Below are positions 33,431-44,500 of a stretch of DNA of 64,000 nucleotides, one piece after another (within the stretch, counting starts at the first letter, position 1; every line of letters starts with the position of its first letter). Where the stretch lies: contig NC_054535.1 in NCBI RefSeq assembly GCF_017654505.1, forward strand, positions 50,700,348 to 50,764,347, read 5' to 3'. The position numbers were made by a program, and so were the translations under genes. This DNA comes from Polyodon spathula. Taxonomy: Eukaryota; Chordata; Actinopteri; Acipenseriformes; Polyodontidae. The notes under the pieces were generated by a model. That model was not told the origin of the DNA. It did no database searches and worked only from the letters and a program-made list of their open reading frames with translations.

Positions 33431-35690
33431 TTTACACTGCTGGACTGTCACATTTATTTGTACATTGCTCTTCTCTTTGTGAAGCAGCAGGGGTTATACT
33501 GAAGGATTATTGTGTAATATTAAACTCTGTTCATTTAGATTTTTACTGTGTATAGAGCTGGTATAAAGTGGCTTGAGTTATATTCACTCATGCTATTGCT
33601 GATCTGACGGACATAAGATGCTGAGTTTTGGTACTGACACAGTCCCTTAGCTTTTTATTATGTTTACAATCTGTGTTCTGCTGCTGTAATTGTTCTATCT
33701 AACTGGCTGCCATGTTACTTGCAGGCACATGTTGTGTTGTCATGTTTCTTTGGTTCCTAGTTCTATCATGTGACACTAACCTTTCAGCTCAGTGCACCTG
33801 CCTGCTTCTATGCTTTACTACAAAGTAGGTGGAACCAGCCGAGTTGAAAAGTGACAGTAGCATATTATTTATTAAGAACCAGGTAGCGAAGACCCATGTT
33901 AAATCAATACAGATTTGCAAGCAAAGAAAAGCACTATATTGAAGCAACAGAAGGAATGATGGCAAACGCCACATAAAACAATATTGAAATTGAATTTCTA
34001 AATGGTGTTGCATAGTATGCAAAACACTTCTCCCACAAATACACCAGTTACTAAGCTGGACAATTTCTTAACCCTAAACCAATTGGCTTGTTAAACTAGG
34101 AATATCAGTATATACAGTGTAGGAAAATGTTGTCAACAGTGATGCTTATTCTTATAATCTCTTATAGTTGACAAGCTGAGGTTATGAAATCAGAGAAGAC
34201 TTTTTTCATTGCAGCCTAAATTATGGCACTGTTTCTGTAATGTCTTCACAATGGACAAAACTTGAAATGCATTTAACAGTTATCTAAATGGCAAATAAAA
34301 AGTGTTCTGAAATGTTAAGTTATTGGGTAAAATAAAAAAAACCCAGCTGCATATGTATACTGCAAGATACAGTATAAAGTACATGTACAATAATCGCTAC
34401 TTTCAATGTGTGCCTACTACAATATGTTCTAAAATAAAGTTCAATTCAAAGTTGAATAAAGCACTGGTGGTCCACTGGGAATAATCTTCTTTGTTATTAT
34501 TTATCACAACTGCATTATAGATTTTGAGTGTGAATATAGTAGTATATTGCCACAATATTTTATACCTTGTCATTTTAGGATTCACCAGTATTTCTGTCAG
34601 TGCCATTCAGCAGCAATGTGTTTTAAAAATCTATATACTTATTTTTATATGCCTCATCATAATTTAATTTGAAGAGGGTACCCATGTGTTATTTTCCACT
34701 GCCAGACTATTCGATTTATTGTGATATTCTAAATATTTCAGCAACTGCTGGTGAGCAAGGTGATCATCAAGAATTGAGAAGGAACACATTTACAAGATCT
34801 TACTGAATAACAATCTGGTTTATAAAACCCCAACACAGGTTTACAGGCATTTTTAACGATTGTAGACCACTGTCAATTTATATTAAATATTGGTCTCATA
34901 TTTTGTATGTTTTTGTGGTCTCATGTAAAGCAAATAACAGTTTCATAGCCAGACTTTGTTTTCTCTCAGCAAACCTGGTCTCAGGACTGAGGAGGATAAT
35001 AAATAGGTAGTTAAGACAAGTTTAATAGTAGGCCTGTTTGTACATCTCTGCCAAGTGTTTTGTGGAATTACAGATTGTATTCTTGTACAAAACATTCAAA
35101 TTCTCTGAATTAGGAGAGGTATGGGTGTCCCCAAGATAAATGTGGAGAGGAAACCAAGTGCTTCTATTTTGAATTGACTTAAAGAAAGTCTTCGAAGTTA
35201 TTGATCATAATCTAATGAGTTTTGGTTTTGATATATATGTGATTTATATTTGTTCCTGTGATAAGATATGGCTGTGACCCAAGATATTACCAGCATGAAT
35301 TAGAGACTCGGACAGAAGCTGCAGTGAAGTGCTGTTGCACATATTTATTGAGAGGAATGGTAGTTATCAGTGAACACTGCCAGAGACTCTATACAGCAAG
35401 GATAGTTTATGTGTTTTCAGGGTATTGGTGCAGTAAATCAGGCAAAAGCACCATTTCACTTTTAATTTGTAGTTCACAAAACTCTTAGGTGAAATATAGA
35501 AAAAAAAGTCAATACCTATCATACAGTAAGAGAAATAAGTCGCCAAAGTAAGGTAAAAAATTTAAAAAACTTAAAAACTTAGTAAAAAACGTTCTCGTTT
35601 TTTGCAGCTTTTTGCTGACCCCAGGGAGTTTTATCCATGTGTAAGTATATCTGAAACAAAAACACACTGGAAAAGTGAACTAACAGCAAG
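33431..35690. other. No gene or repeat recognised
   Basis: AT-rich, mostly unique-looking DNA with short spurious open frames only. No splice-flanked coding stretch, tRNA or transposon end found. Confidence 0.5.
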
Positions 35691-35701
35691 TTATCAAAAG
35701 T

Positions 35702-35962
35702 GCCCAGCCATTTAAAGTAGAGAGATCAAAAGCACAAGCCAAGTTTCAAGAAACCATTGGGGCAACCTTGCCCAGCACACAGCAAATACACAGGCACAAC
35801 TATAAAACCGATGGCTTGTGCTTTTCATGTTTCATCCGCTTTTATTGTGCTAGGCCACAATCTTGGCCCCCACCGATTTTATAGTTGTGCCTTTGCTTTG
35901 TGCTGGGCAAGGTTACCCCAATAGTTTCTTGAAACTTGCCTTGTGTTTTTGATATTTCTTCT
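35702..35962. repeat. Long inverted repeat (about 110-bp arms)
   Basis: The left arm includes AAGTTTCAAGAAACCATTGG and CAACCTTGCCCAGCACA. The right arm has their reverse complement (TGTGCTGGGCAAGGTTACCC and AATAGTTTCTTGAAACTTG). The arms are about 90 percent alike by eye, with a loop of about 40 bp. Probably a fold-back MITE of unknown family. Confidence 0.65.
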
Positions 35963-35984
35963 TTAAATGGTTGGTCACTGTCTG

Positions 35985-36142
35985 AAGGATGGCTGTAGTG
36001 GTGACGTCAAACCCGGAACAGATACACAGTGAATAAGGGGTGAGTTGCAATGGCTGTGCTCAGTATTTATTAAAGAATAAATGGACGGTGAAATAAACAA
36101 ACCGACTCTTAACAAAACACAAACAAAAAAGCACAAAGGCCA
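35985..36142 (-). repeat. LTR-like fragment related to the solo LTR family
   Basis: GGCTGTAGTGGTGACGTCAA and TTTATTAAAGAATAAATGGA resemble the 3' part of the LTRs at 36143, 54549 and 55882 (GTAGTGGGTGACATCAGACC). It ends exactly where the next LTR begins, so either an LTR inserted into an older relative or the two are tandem remnants. Confidence 0.5.
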
Positions 36143-36716
36143 TGTCACAAAGACGGCCGGGGTGGGGGGTGTCAGACCAGAAACAGGAACCAGGAAATAA
36201 ATGACAGAGGTGGAGTTTGGTGGAGCTGAGCGAATAGTCTCACTCAGCATTTAATAAATGAACAGTCAGAAAATAAACGGTTGTAAGACAAACAAAAACA
36301 CACAGGCCTACACAGATAAACACAGTAAGCAGATGTTTTACTTTACGTTATTATTATTATTACCTCATCTCCACATCCATTCTCCACTCACCGAACACAC
36401 AACCCAGAGTGAGTGAAAACATGTTGCTTTTATGCAGCTGTACCGAGACTCGATTGCTAATCAATCATTTAATTGGAGTCGCGGTACAACTGCACGTGAA
36501 TTAATAAAGTGCAATTCCCCATGCTCACATATTATTACATTTTACTTGCACGTGAAGTGCTATGCAGTCCTCGTGCCTAAATACAAATATACATTTTAAC
36601 ACTTGTGTTACACAGACCTGTTAATATCCTGTGTACCAATGACTATACACCAACATTTAACACACCACACGCAACATATAACAGATAATATACACAGGGG
36701 CGGGCACTTTGTCACA
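36143..36716 (-). mobile_element. Solo LTR, family L, copy 1
   Basis: Ends TGTCACAAAG and CTTTGTCACA (TG...CA in both directions). On the minus strand it matches the LTR split at 44133/50463. Contains the conserved 60-bp hairpin at 36434-36493 and an ATT microsatellite. No clear target duplication (GGCCA left, GTACC right). Confidence 0.75.
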
Positions 36717-37200
36717 GTACCCCATGGAGGTGGTGGGGTTATGATATGGGTAGGCATAAACTATGGACAACAAACATAATTGCATTTTATCGATGGCAAT
36801 TTGAATGCACAGAGATACCGTGACGAGATCCTGAAGCCCATTGTCGTGCTATTCATCCGCCACCATCACCTCATGTTTCAGCATGATAATGCACGGCCCC
36901 ATGTCGCAAAGATCTGTACACAATTCCTGGAAGCTGAAAATGTCCCAGTTCTTTCATGGCCTGCATACTCACCAGACATGTCACCTATTGAGCATGTTTG
37001 GGATGCTCTGGATTGACGTGCACGATAGCGTGTTCCAGTTCCCACCAATATCCAGCAACTTCGCACAGCCATTGAAGAGGAGTGGGACAATATTCCACAG
37101 GCCACAATCAACAGCCTGATCAACTCTATGCGAAGGAGATGTGTTGCGCTGCATGAGGCAAATGGTGGTCACATCAGATACTGACTGGTTTTCTGATCTA
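36717..37200 (+). pseudogene. Tc1-like transposase fragment, family F
   Basis: Reads GGGVMIWVGINYGQQ, then after a stop HFIDGNLNAQRYRDEILKP, FQHDNARPHVAKICTQFL and SWPAYSPDMSPIEHVWDALD, and, past another stop, a shifted tail with EEWDNIPQATINSLINSMRR. The catalytic Asp (HDNARPH) and Glu (SPIEHVWD) are present. The N-terminal DNA-binding half is absent; its place is taken by the LTR on the left. Confidence 0.85.
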
Positions 37201-37294
37201 CGCCCCTATCTTTTTTTTTTTTTTTTTAAGGTATCTGTGACCAACAGATACATATCTGTATTTCATGTGAAATCCATAGATTAAGGCTAATGAA

Positions 37295-37300
<6 letters not shown>

Positions 37301-37369
<69 letters not shown>
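37301..37369. repeat. (TA)n microsatellite
   Basis: About 34 TA units. Confidence 0.95.
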
Positions 37370-37372
<3 letters not shown>

Positions 37373-37379
37373 GCTCAAA

Positions 37380-38630
37380 GAGCCAGCTGCCCAGCGTTTC
37401 GATATGTTGTACATATCTTTCCCAAGTGCTCCCTCTCTATAAAGCGAGCCTCAGGGGACAAACAATATGAGCGTTATAACCAAAAAGCGTTATAAATGGT
37501 GGAGGGAGTGGGGGGCACTGTGGGACACAGAATAACACACATCTGACTAAAATACAAAACAAAATAACTCTCTCTATAATTCACGTATAGTTAAGCAAAA
37601 ATGTAACTTTCCATTAATTAACCATGCATAACACACCATGTAATCAATCATGTGGGGCTCTCTCTCTGGGGTTCTGGTGGTGTGTGGCTCTCTCTCTGGG
37701 GTTCTGGCGACGCTTGGCTTCCTCTCTGGGGCGGTGCAGGGCTCTCTCTCTGGGGCTCAGGCAATGCTGAGCTATCTCTCCAGCAGCGACTTGACGACCC
37801 CAACCCCCCACTCTCTCCCACTCGTCTGGTGCGGGTCTCTTTGATTCAGCGGGTGGTAGGAAGACAAAAAAACTGCCAAATTTAAAGGCGTATTTCCCTG
37901 TCTGCGCATTTGGTCTCCATTCTGTTGTGTATGTGTTTTTAAACTAGTATGTTAAAAGGCATTGGAGTGCTGGAGATGGGCTGTATTGGTTTTATTGTTG
38001 ATTTTTTTTTTTTTTTTTTTCTTATTTCTGTGCATGTATCGAGCCTCACTGCCCTTTAGTTTTAAACTGTAATTCAGTGTTTAGTTATTGGTTTAATTAC
38101 CGGGCAGTGCAAACCGCTTGCCGTGAATGTATTCTAGATCTGCCCTGTTTGTTAGGTAAACTTTACCACCTGTATTTAATAAAACAATGTTCATTATGCT
38201 CTAGTTTATATTTTCCTTCTGGTATTTTGTCTGGCTGATCTCACCCTGATCAGAAAGACGAGTGCCCCTCTTGGGTGCTACATATGTTCAACAGCAATCT
38301 GACACATAAATTAAAGTGTTTTTTTTTTTGTTTTTTTTTAAATAAATATAATAATTGATTCAGCATAATGCAATTGACATATCCAAATTCAATCATGATT
38401 TCATATTATGTCAACAACAGTATACTACAAATACATACAATAGAAACTATCAACAGTGACACTACATAATGTAATTGACATATCTGACTTGAATCAGAGA
38501 TTTCATATTAAAGAACACAAACTGACTCTGTCATTGAGACCAATTGGTTCTAATGTTTGGAGGGCAAATATAGAGTATGCTTATCTCCATAGTAACGAAA
38601 ATATCAGATTCCCACCTCGAGCTGGTAGAG
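37380..38630. other. Unassigned repeat-rich stretch with a short GC-rich tandem repeat
   Basis: 37650-37790 holds about four copies of a 28-40 bp unit GGCTCTCTCTCTGGGG. 37377-37440 contains GTTTCGATATGTTGTACATA, a motif similar to one at the other side of the Penelope-like element (40200-40215, reverse), so this may be the flank of that element. T runs at 37999-38021. No gene recognised. Confidence 0.4.
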
Positions 38631-38639
38631 TTACTTTCT

Positions 38640-40130
38640 CCACCCCCACAAATCATGAATGTGAAGATGATCCATGATAAGCTTTTTTATAATGTTTGGC
38701 TATTGCATATTCTTGATTTTGGTACCTAATTGCAGCTTTTTGTTCAGAGATCCATATTTTTAAAATACTTTTTTTCATTTGACCTGTGCAAACCAGTCCA
38801 CATGGACAAGTTAACATATAAATTACTCTTGTGGTATTACAGTTAATGAAACCTTGAATTTTTATCTTTTTACCCGATCATGAGTGATTAATAGTTTTAG
38901 TATTTACAGTATTGGAGCAGTGGACACAATGGCCACGTTTAAAATTACAATCCGGTGGATTAGATAACCATGCAATTGCTTTGTCCACTTTTGGAATAAA
39001 TGAATGAACCAATTTGTCCTTAATGTTTTTTGCACGTTTAAAAGCAATACAGGGTCGGTTTATCTGTTATTGAATTCAGGGAATGATCACTTTTTAGTAC
39101 CTGCCAATGTTTGAAAAATATTCCCTTTATATTGTTAGACAAATGTTTAAATTCAGAGATAAAACACACAGTTGGATCACTTTTAGCGTTTTTAATTTTA
39201 TTTTTAAGAAGTATCTCTTGATCACAATCTTTAGCTATGCACATTGTTTCTTTAAGAATCCGGTCATCTTATCCTCGGGTAATACATTTGGAGTGCATTG
39301 CTTCAGATTTAATTTCAAATTGTGACTCTGTTGACTTATTGCCAGTAATGAATTCCGATCCGTTGGTTTATTGAATACAGTAGTTTGTAAGGTGGTGTTC
39401 TTACCTCTGATATTTCTAAATCTAAAAAATAGATTTTATCTAGATCAGATTCATATATAAATTTTAAATGACTATTTGTGGAATTAATATAATCTATAAA
39501 ATGACCAAGGTGAGTCTTTCATCCCGACTTTATTAATAAGACATCATCAATGTACCTAAGCCATAGAGAGATACCTGGTAAAAAGTTATCATTATTGTAC
39601 ATTCATTTCTCCTCCCATATACAAATTGGCATAACTGGGAGCAAATGCTGCACCCATATCTGTACCCTTTATCTGGGAAAAATATTGACGTTCAAACACA
39701 AAATAATTAGAATTGAAGCACAAATCAAGTAAATCTATAATGAATTGAGAGGGTGGAATAACTTCAGTGGGTCTCGGATTTAAACAGAAGGTGACAGCAT
39801 CAATGCCTCTTGTATGTGGGATGTTGTTGTACAAACTAGTGATATCAAGTGACACAATAATATTATCGGTGACCCCCCTGATTTCATTAATACGATGAAG
39901 AACATCACATGTATCAGAAACAAGTGAGTTTATGGACAAAGAGTTGTAAATAAAAGTCTATATATTGACATAGTGGTTCAATAACTGAACCTATACCTGC
40001 GACAATAGGTCTTCTCGGAGAATTAGTGTACTATGACAATTGCATGGTGTTGAATCAACAGTAAGGTTGTTAATTGTGTGCAATTTGAATTGATTGCTAG
40101 ATTACTATTTCTAGTAATCGGATAATGTGT
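38640..40130 (-). pseudogene. Penelope-like retroelement: RT and GIY-YIG endonuclease relic
   Basis: On the minus strand the longest open part (39592-39939) reads SLDITSLYNNIPHTRGIDAV and GTDMGAAFAPSYANLYMG, the reverse-transcriptase core typical of Penelope-like elements (DITSLYTNIP, G-MG---APSYANLFMG). Downstream in another frame comes WLRYIDDVLLI with the catalytic YIDD, then a GIY-YIG-like part (RVIYMLTCPCGLVCTGQMKK, about 38830-38770). Upstream lies RRPIVAGIGSVIEPL. Many stops and frameshifts: dead. Penelope-like elements prime at cuts made by their GIY-YIG nuclease and carry no true LTRs. Confidence 0.85.
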
Positions 40131-40191
40131 TAAATGACAACAAGTACCGGGTGTATTTAATAGATCTAATGAGTCCTGCTTTCAATACGCT

Positions 40192-40223
40192 CTGATGACA
40201 ACATGTCGAAACACGTCAGTGTA
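40192..40223 (+). other. Hammerhead-ribozyme-like motif (degenerate)
   Basis: CTGATGA (40192-40198), then a 9-base spacer, then GAAAC (40208-40212) followed by a short stem ACAC/GTGT with loop GTCA. This is the order of the conserved core of a type I hammerhead. The stem II bases are poorly paired, and stem I is not evident, so this copy is unlikely to be active. Penelope-like elements are known to carry hammerheads, but here the motif lies on the strand opposite to the RT. Confidence 0.25.
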
Positions 40224-40279
40224 CCTGTTTTCACCTTGTTTTAATGAATAAAGTATGAATAACTGAGAGACTGGCTGAC

Positions 40280-40940
40280 TTGGCTGACTCAAACAGGTTT
40301 TCCTCGTTGATTGTCCTGTACTTTGCACCATCCATTCTCCCCTCTATCCTGACAAGCTTCACAGTCCCTGCTTAAGAGAAGCATCCCCATAACATGATAC
40401 TGCCACCACCATGCTTGACAGTGGGGATGGTGTTGTCTGGGAGTTATGCAGTGTTGGGCTTGCACCAGACGTATTTCCACATGTCTACAGTTTCATCTAC
40501 ATACTTTTTCAAAAACTCCATAGGTACTTTAAGATAATGCTTTTTGAGTAATGGTTTCTTTCTTGCCATTTGTCCATACAGGCCAGCTTTGTGTAGGGAC
40601 CGGCTTATTGTTGATGTGTGAACACTGACTCCAATCTCAGACACAGAACTTTGCAGATCTCTCAAGGTCATTGTTGGCTTCAGAGTGACATCCCAAACCA
40701 GTTTCCTGCTTGCCCGGCTGTTCAGTTTGGGAGGGCGATCTGATCTGGGTAATGTGTGGGTGGTACGATGCATCTTCCACTTCTTAATAATGGACTTCAC
40801 TGTGCTGAGAGGGATAATCAACACCTGTGAAATTTTTTTATACCCTTCTCCTGCTCTGTGCCTCTCTACCACTTTATCCTTGACTTGTTTCAAAAGCTCC
40901 TTTGTCTTAATGGTTTCTTTGTTGGATCACTATGTAAGTT
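40280..40940 (-). pseudogene. Tc1 transposase fragment (N-terminal half), family G
   Basis: On the minus strand: VKDKVVERHRAGEGYKKISQ, IPLSTVKSIIKKWK (helix-turn-helix), LPRSDRPPKLNSRASRKL, LHKAGLYGQMARKKPLLKKH, then VWCKPNTA after a deletion, and pieces of the CFS--GTVKL block to 40290. The DDE half downstream of this is missing. A SINE tail follows on the right at 40974. Confidence 0.82.
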
Positions 40941-40973
40941 GCAGCTTGAAAGTCTTTATATACCTGAGGGAAA

Positions 40974-41290
40974 TTAGGTCGGCCAGGGTGTCCTCGGCTC
41001 ACCGTTCACCAGCTACCCCCGTAGTCTGGCCAGGCGCCTGTGGGCTTGCCTGTTAGCTGCCCGGGAGCTGCGTTGTCCTCCGACGCTGTAGCTCCTGGGT
41101 GGATGCACGGTGAATCCGCAGTGTGTAAAGAAGCAGTCGGCTGACGGCACATGCCTCGGAGGAGAGCATGTGTTCGTTTTCACCGCTCCTGAGTCAGCGC
41201 AGGGGTGGTAGCAGTGAGCTGAGCCCAAATAATAATTGAGCATTTCAAATTGGGAGAAAATAACAAAAAATAATTGGCAATGACTAAATT
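40974..41290 (+). mobile_element. tRNA-derived SINE, 3' part
   Basis: AGGTCGGCCAGGGTGTCCTC, GTTGTCCTCCGACGCTGTAG, GTCGGCTGACGGCACATGCC and GAGTCAGCGCAGGGGTGGTA, ending with CAAATTGGGAGAAAATAACA and AATAATTGGC. This is the tail of the family whose tRNA head is at 15432. The head is missing here; 5' truncation is usual for elements copied by a LINE. Confidence 0.75.
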
Positions 41291-41408
41291 TATATTTTAA
41301 ATTAAAAAAATAAAAATTAAAAAAATTAAAATGGCATCAAAAGATGCTTTTTTTGCTTTTTGGCGATATTTTTGTCGATGAAATGAGCCGAGACTAGGGC
41401 TCATTAGC

Positions 41409-41645
41409 ATGGAGTTGTTAAAAACATCACCTTTGTTTGTCTTTGAAAATGATTTCGAAGACATTTTACCAGTAGTGCTTACCGGGCGTGCTGGACCAGA
41501 AACTAACGTCGAGAATTTTGTGGACCAGATTGTGCCTGCTTACAGAGACTCTGAATTTAAATCCCATTTCTGTATGCGGAGAGGTGCATTCGAGGTAAAG
41601 ACAAACGTGACAGAATTTATGCACAATCTGTTGCGTTTGCTGTAA
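41409..41645 (+). CDS. Harbinger-like (HARBI1/ALP1-type) N-terminal ORF
   Basis: An intact 78-codon frame. Its second half AYRDSEFKSHFCMRRGAFEV resembles the segment just before the helix-turn-helix of PIF/Harbinger transposases and HARBI1/ALP1-like proteins (pattern F-SHFRM-R-TFE). The catalytic DDE part is absent: the frame ends at 41645, 150 bp before the DIRS element, which may have separated it from the rest. Start context ATTAGCATGG is fair. It could be a transposon relic or a domesticated gene fragment; no splice donor is convincing. Confidence 0.4.
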   Translation: MELLKTSPLFVFENDFEDILPVVLTGRAGPETNVENFVDQIVPAYRDSEFKSHFCMRRGAFEVKTNVTEFMHNLLRLL

Positions 41646-41819
41646 CTTCTTAGTGTATAATAAATAAATAATAATAAATAAATAATAATAATTAAACGGA
41701 GTGACTATTGATCAATAGGCCTACCCTGTTAAAAGAGGTTTAAAGTGATAAAATAATTGCATATCCAACTACGTCTTTTTATGTCAGAATATAAAACGTT
41801 AGGTTATTACCATGACCGT

Positions 41820-41990
41820 GGTTCCCTAAAAAAGAACATCAACCATTAGAATGGGAAGAGCCTCTCTGACCCGTCAATCACTGAGCACATAAAAAAGCTG
41901 CCCTATCAGGGCCCTGCTGTGAGAGGGAAGTCCCTCCCACCTCCTGCTGAAGAGGGACGTCCTCACAGTAGCATATCGCCATTTTCGAAA
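41820..41990. repeat. DIRS left inverted terminal repeat
   Basis: Reverse complement of 51930-52094 with a few indels; includes AGAGCCTCTCTGACCCGTCA and TCCCACCTCCTGCTGAAGAG. Confidence 0.85.
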
Positions 41991-42025
41991 TCGAAGGTCA
42001 GTTGGGGACATGACCTCGAAGGGTA

Positions 42026-42110
42026 ATGGTTGTCATTCTTTTTAGGGAACCAGGGTTATGGTAATAACCTAACTTTCCCTTTCAAATGGAATGACAACCA
42101 TTACCAAATG
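42026..42110. repeat. DIRS internal complementary region
   Basis: Contains, back to back, the complement of the outermost left end (TTTTTAGGGAACCAGGGTTA) and the complement of the right end (CCCTTTCAAATGGAATGACA). In DIRS elements this region is thought to template completion of the circular DNA intermediate. Confidence 0.8.
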
Positions 42111-42189
42111 AGAAGCTGTACCAAAGCTGTCGTGGCTCCAGATTACCGATAGTACAGCCCCATGATGATAGCCTTCAGAGCCCTAACAC

Positions 42190-42615
42190 CTAAGGGCATG
42201 CCGTCTGCAGCACCCTAGAGCCCAGGGAGGGTCTCACTTGGTTTGCAACATCAAGCCGGTAAAAACACGCAAATGTCTGACTACCTGTCCATGTAGCAGC
42301 ATTGCAAAGCTCATCCAAGGAGGCGCCATGGAAGAGAGCCCATGAAGTCCCTTGGACCCTGTTAGAATGGGCTGTAATGTCCCCAGGCATGGAGGAGTCC
42401 ATCTGTTCATACACCAAGTGTATGGCATCTGTGACCCCCAGAAATGCATCAGTTTTGGAAAACCTTTCATTTATACGAATACTGGGCTGTGGTGCTAGGT
42501 GCCCTAGCAGACTGAGGTGTGTCTGGCAGTCATCGTCTAGATAGACGGCTCCGTTCAACTGCCAAACCCAGAGTTGGAGCTGGACTGGTTTCAGGTGCCA
42601 CAATAACCCCCACAC
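42190..42615 (-). pseudogene. DIRS tyrosine recombinase, C-terminal part
   Basis: Open 141-codon frame with QPSIRINERFSKTDAF, then the catalytic H-x2-R box in ITAHSNRVQGTSWALFHGAS, LDELCNAATWTGSQTFACFY with the final Tyr in FYRLDV, and VRPSLGSRVLQ. This is the C-terminal half of the YR of DIRS elements (usual form HSTRG-ATSWAL--GAS---IC-AATW--P-TF--FYRLDV). The region with the first catalytic Arg is missing or in the unread stretch before 42615, so the enzyme is incomplete. Confidence 0.82.
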
Positions 42616-42687
42616 TTGGCTCAGGAGGTCCTTGCAGAGCGGGAGCTGTCACGATTGACCCCACAACATGTTAGAGAGGAGAGTAAA

Positions 42688-44127
42688 TCAGGGGTGCCTC
42701 GGCCATCTGGGTGCGACCAGCAAAACCTGGGTTTTCTCCACCCTGATCCTCTCTAGTGTCAGAGGTAGTAGGGGTAGTGGAGAGAATGCATACAAGAGCT
42801 CCTGTGGCCAGGGGTGAGCTAGAGCGTCATTAGAGAACCACAGGGGGCAGTGAGTGGACTCGGCTGTGGCGAAGAGGTCAACTTGTACTGTACAAAACCT
42901 CTCCCAAACTTGTTTCACAACCTGAGGGTGCAGTCTCCACTTTGAGCTGTCTGGAGCTTCTGTGGACAAGAGGTCTACTGCTCTGTTGGCCTAATCGGAG
43001 AGGTGGTTCAATATGGCAGTCCAAGACAGGAGTCTGTGTGCCGCATGGTGAAGGCCAGGTGAGCGCAAGCCGCCTTGGTGGTTTATGTAGACAACCACTG
43101 TAGTGTTGTCCGCCCGGACCAGCACGTGTTTGTGTGTTAACTGCTGGCGAAAATAAGATAGCGCTAGGGCTACTGCTTGTAGTTCTTGGACATTTATATG
43201 CCCTTGCTGCCAAGGTCCATTCCACTGACCTTGTATTCTCCTCCCATTCCAGGCTGCTCCCCAGCCAAGGCTGGAGGCATCTGTAGTGACAACTTCCCTT
43301 CTGGGGGGGGGGGGAGCCGAGGGGAGATCCGAGGCACAGATTGCCGGGGTGGAGCCACCACCCCAGTGTCTTCCGGCATTGTCTGGAAACTTGCACCAGC
43401 TGGTGGCGATTGCAGACCGGGTGCACCTTGAGCCCATTAACCCAAGCTTAAAGCAGGCACATTCTCAGAAGCCCTAGGGGAAGGATTCTCGAAGCGGCTG
43501 CCATCAGCCCCAACAACCTTTGAAAAGTTCTGACCTGTAGAAGAGCATCCTCCCTGAATTGGGAGAGCATGACTTCCAACGACTGAATTCTGTCTTCTGA
43601 CAGTGAGGCAAGCATACTCACAGAGTTCAATTTGATCCCGAGGAACACTGTGGACAGACGGTATGAAATTGCTCTTCTGTTGATGTGTGGAGAGTCCTAA
43701 CTTTGTCACATGATCTATGACCTCTCTGATGTGCGCCTTGGCACGTGATTTGGAACGCGCGCAAACTAGCCAATCGTCCAGGTAGTTGAATACCCTGCAG
43801 CCTGAGTGGAGCCAGTGCTGCGTCCATGCACTTTGAAAATGTGCGGGGCACCAGCGAGAGGTCAGACGGCAGAATGCAAAATTCATACACGCTGCCTTGA
43901 AAGGCGAAGCGTAAATATTTTCTGTGCGTGGGACGAACGGGATATGGAAGTAAACGTCTTGCAGGTCGATTGATGTAAATCAGTTGCCTGGCTGGACGGA
44001 CTGGAGGATAAGCTCTGTGGTCAACATGTTGAATTTCCGTTGTTTGAGGAACATGTTGAGGACCCTGAGGCCCAGAATAGGTCAGAAACTGCCGTCCCTC
44101 TTGGGCACCAGGAAGTACCTGGAGTAG
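42688..44127 (-). pseudogene. DIRS reverse transcriptase and RNase H, main part
   Basis: From right to left: RYFLVPKRDGSF, SIDLQDVYFHIPF, FNYLDDWLVCARS (catalytic YLDD, 43780), FLGIKLNSVSMLASL (43630), then RNase H with TTDASSLGWGAAWNGRRIQG (first Asp), NVQELQAVALAL (Glu) and VRADNTTVVVYINHQGG (Asp). The C-terminal KQVWERFCTVQVDLFATA leads towards the recombinase. Several frameshifts and stops. The missing N-terminal RT part is on the far side of the inserted LTR, at 50469-50750. Confidence 0.85.
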
Positions 44128-44348
44128 AACCCTGTGGCAAAGTGCCTGCCCCTGTGTGTATTTTGTGTTATATGTTGTGTGTTAATGTTGGTGTGTAGTC
44201 ATTGGTACACGGGATATAAACGGGTCTGTGTAACACGAGTGTTTAAAATGTATATTTGTATTTAGGCACGAGGCTTGCACAGCACTTCACGTGCAAGTAA
44301 AAAGTAATAATATGTGAGCACGGGGAATTGCACTTTATTAATTCACAT

Positions 44349-44408
44349 GCAGTTGTACCGCGACTCCAATTGAATGATTGATTAGCAATCGAGTCTCGGT
44401 ACAGCTGC
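44349..44408. promoter_or_regulatory. Conserved hairpin inside LTR family L
   Basis: The 18-bp arms GCAGTTGTACCGCGACTC and GAGTCTCGGTACAGCTGC (complement with two mismatches) surround a 24-bp loop. The same hairpin is kept at 36434-36493 and 56245-56304. Confidence 0.6.
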
Positions 44409-44500
44409 ATAAATGCCCACTAGGGGTTGTGTGTTCAGTGAGTGGAGAACAGGTGTGGAGAGGAGAGAATTAAGAACGAGAAAACAAAACAAAGTAATAT

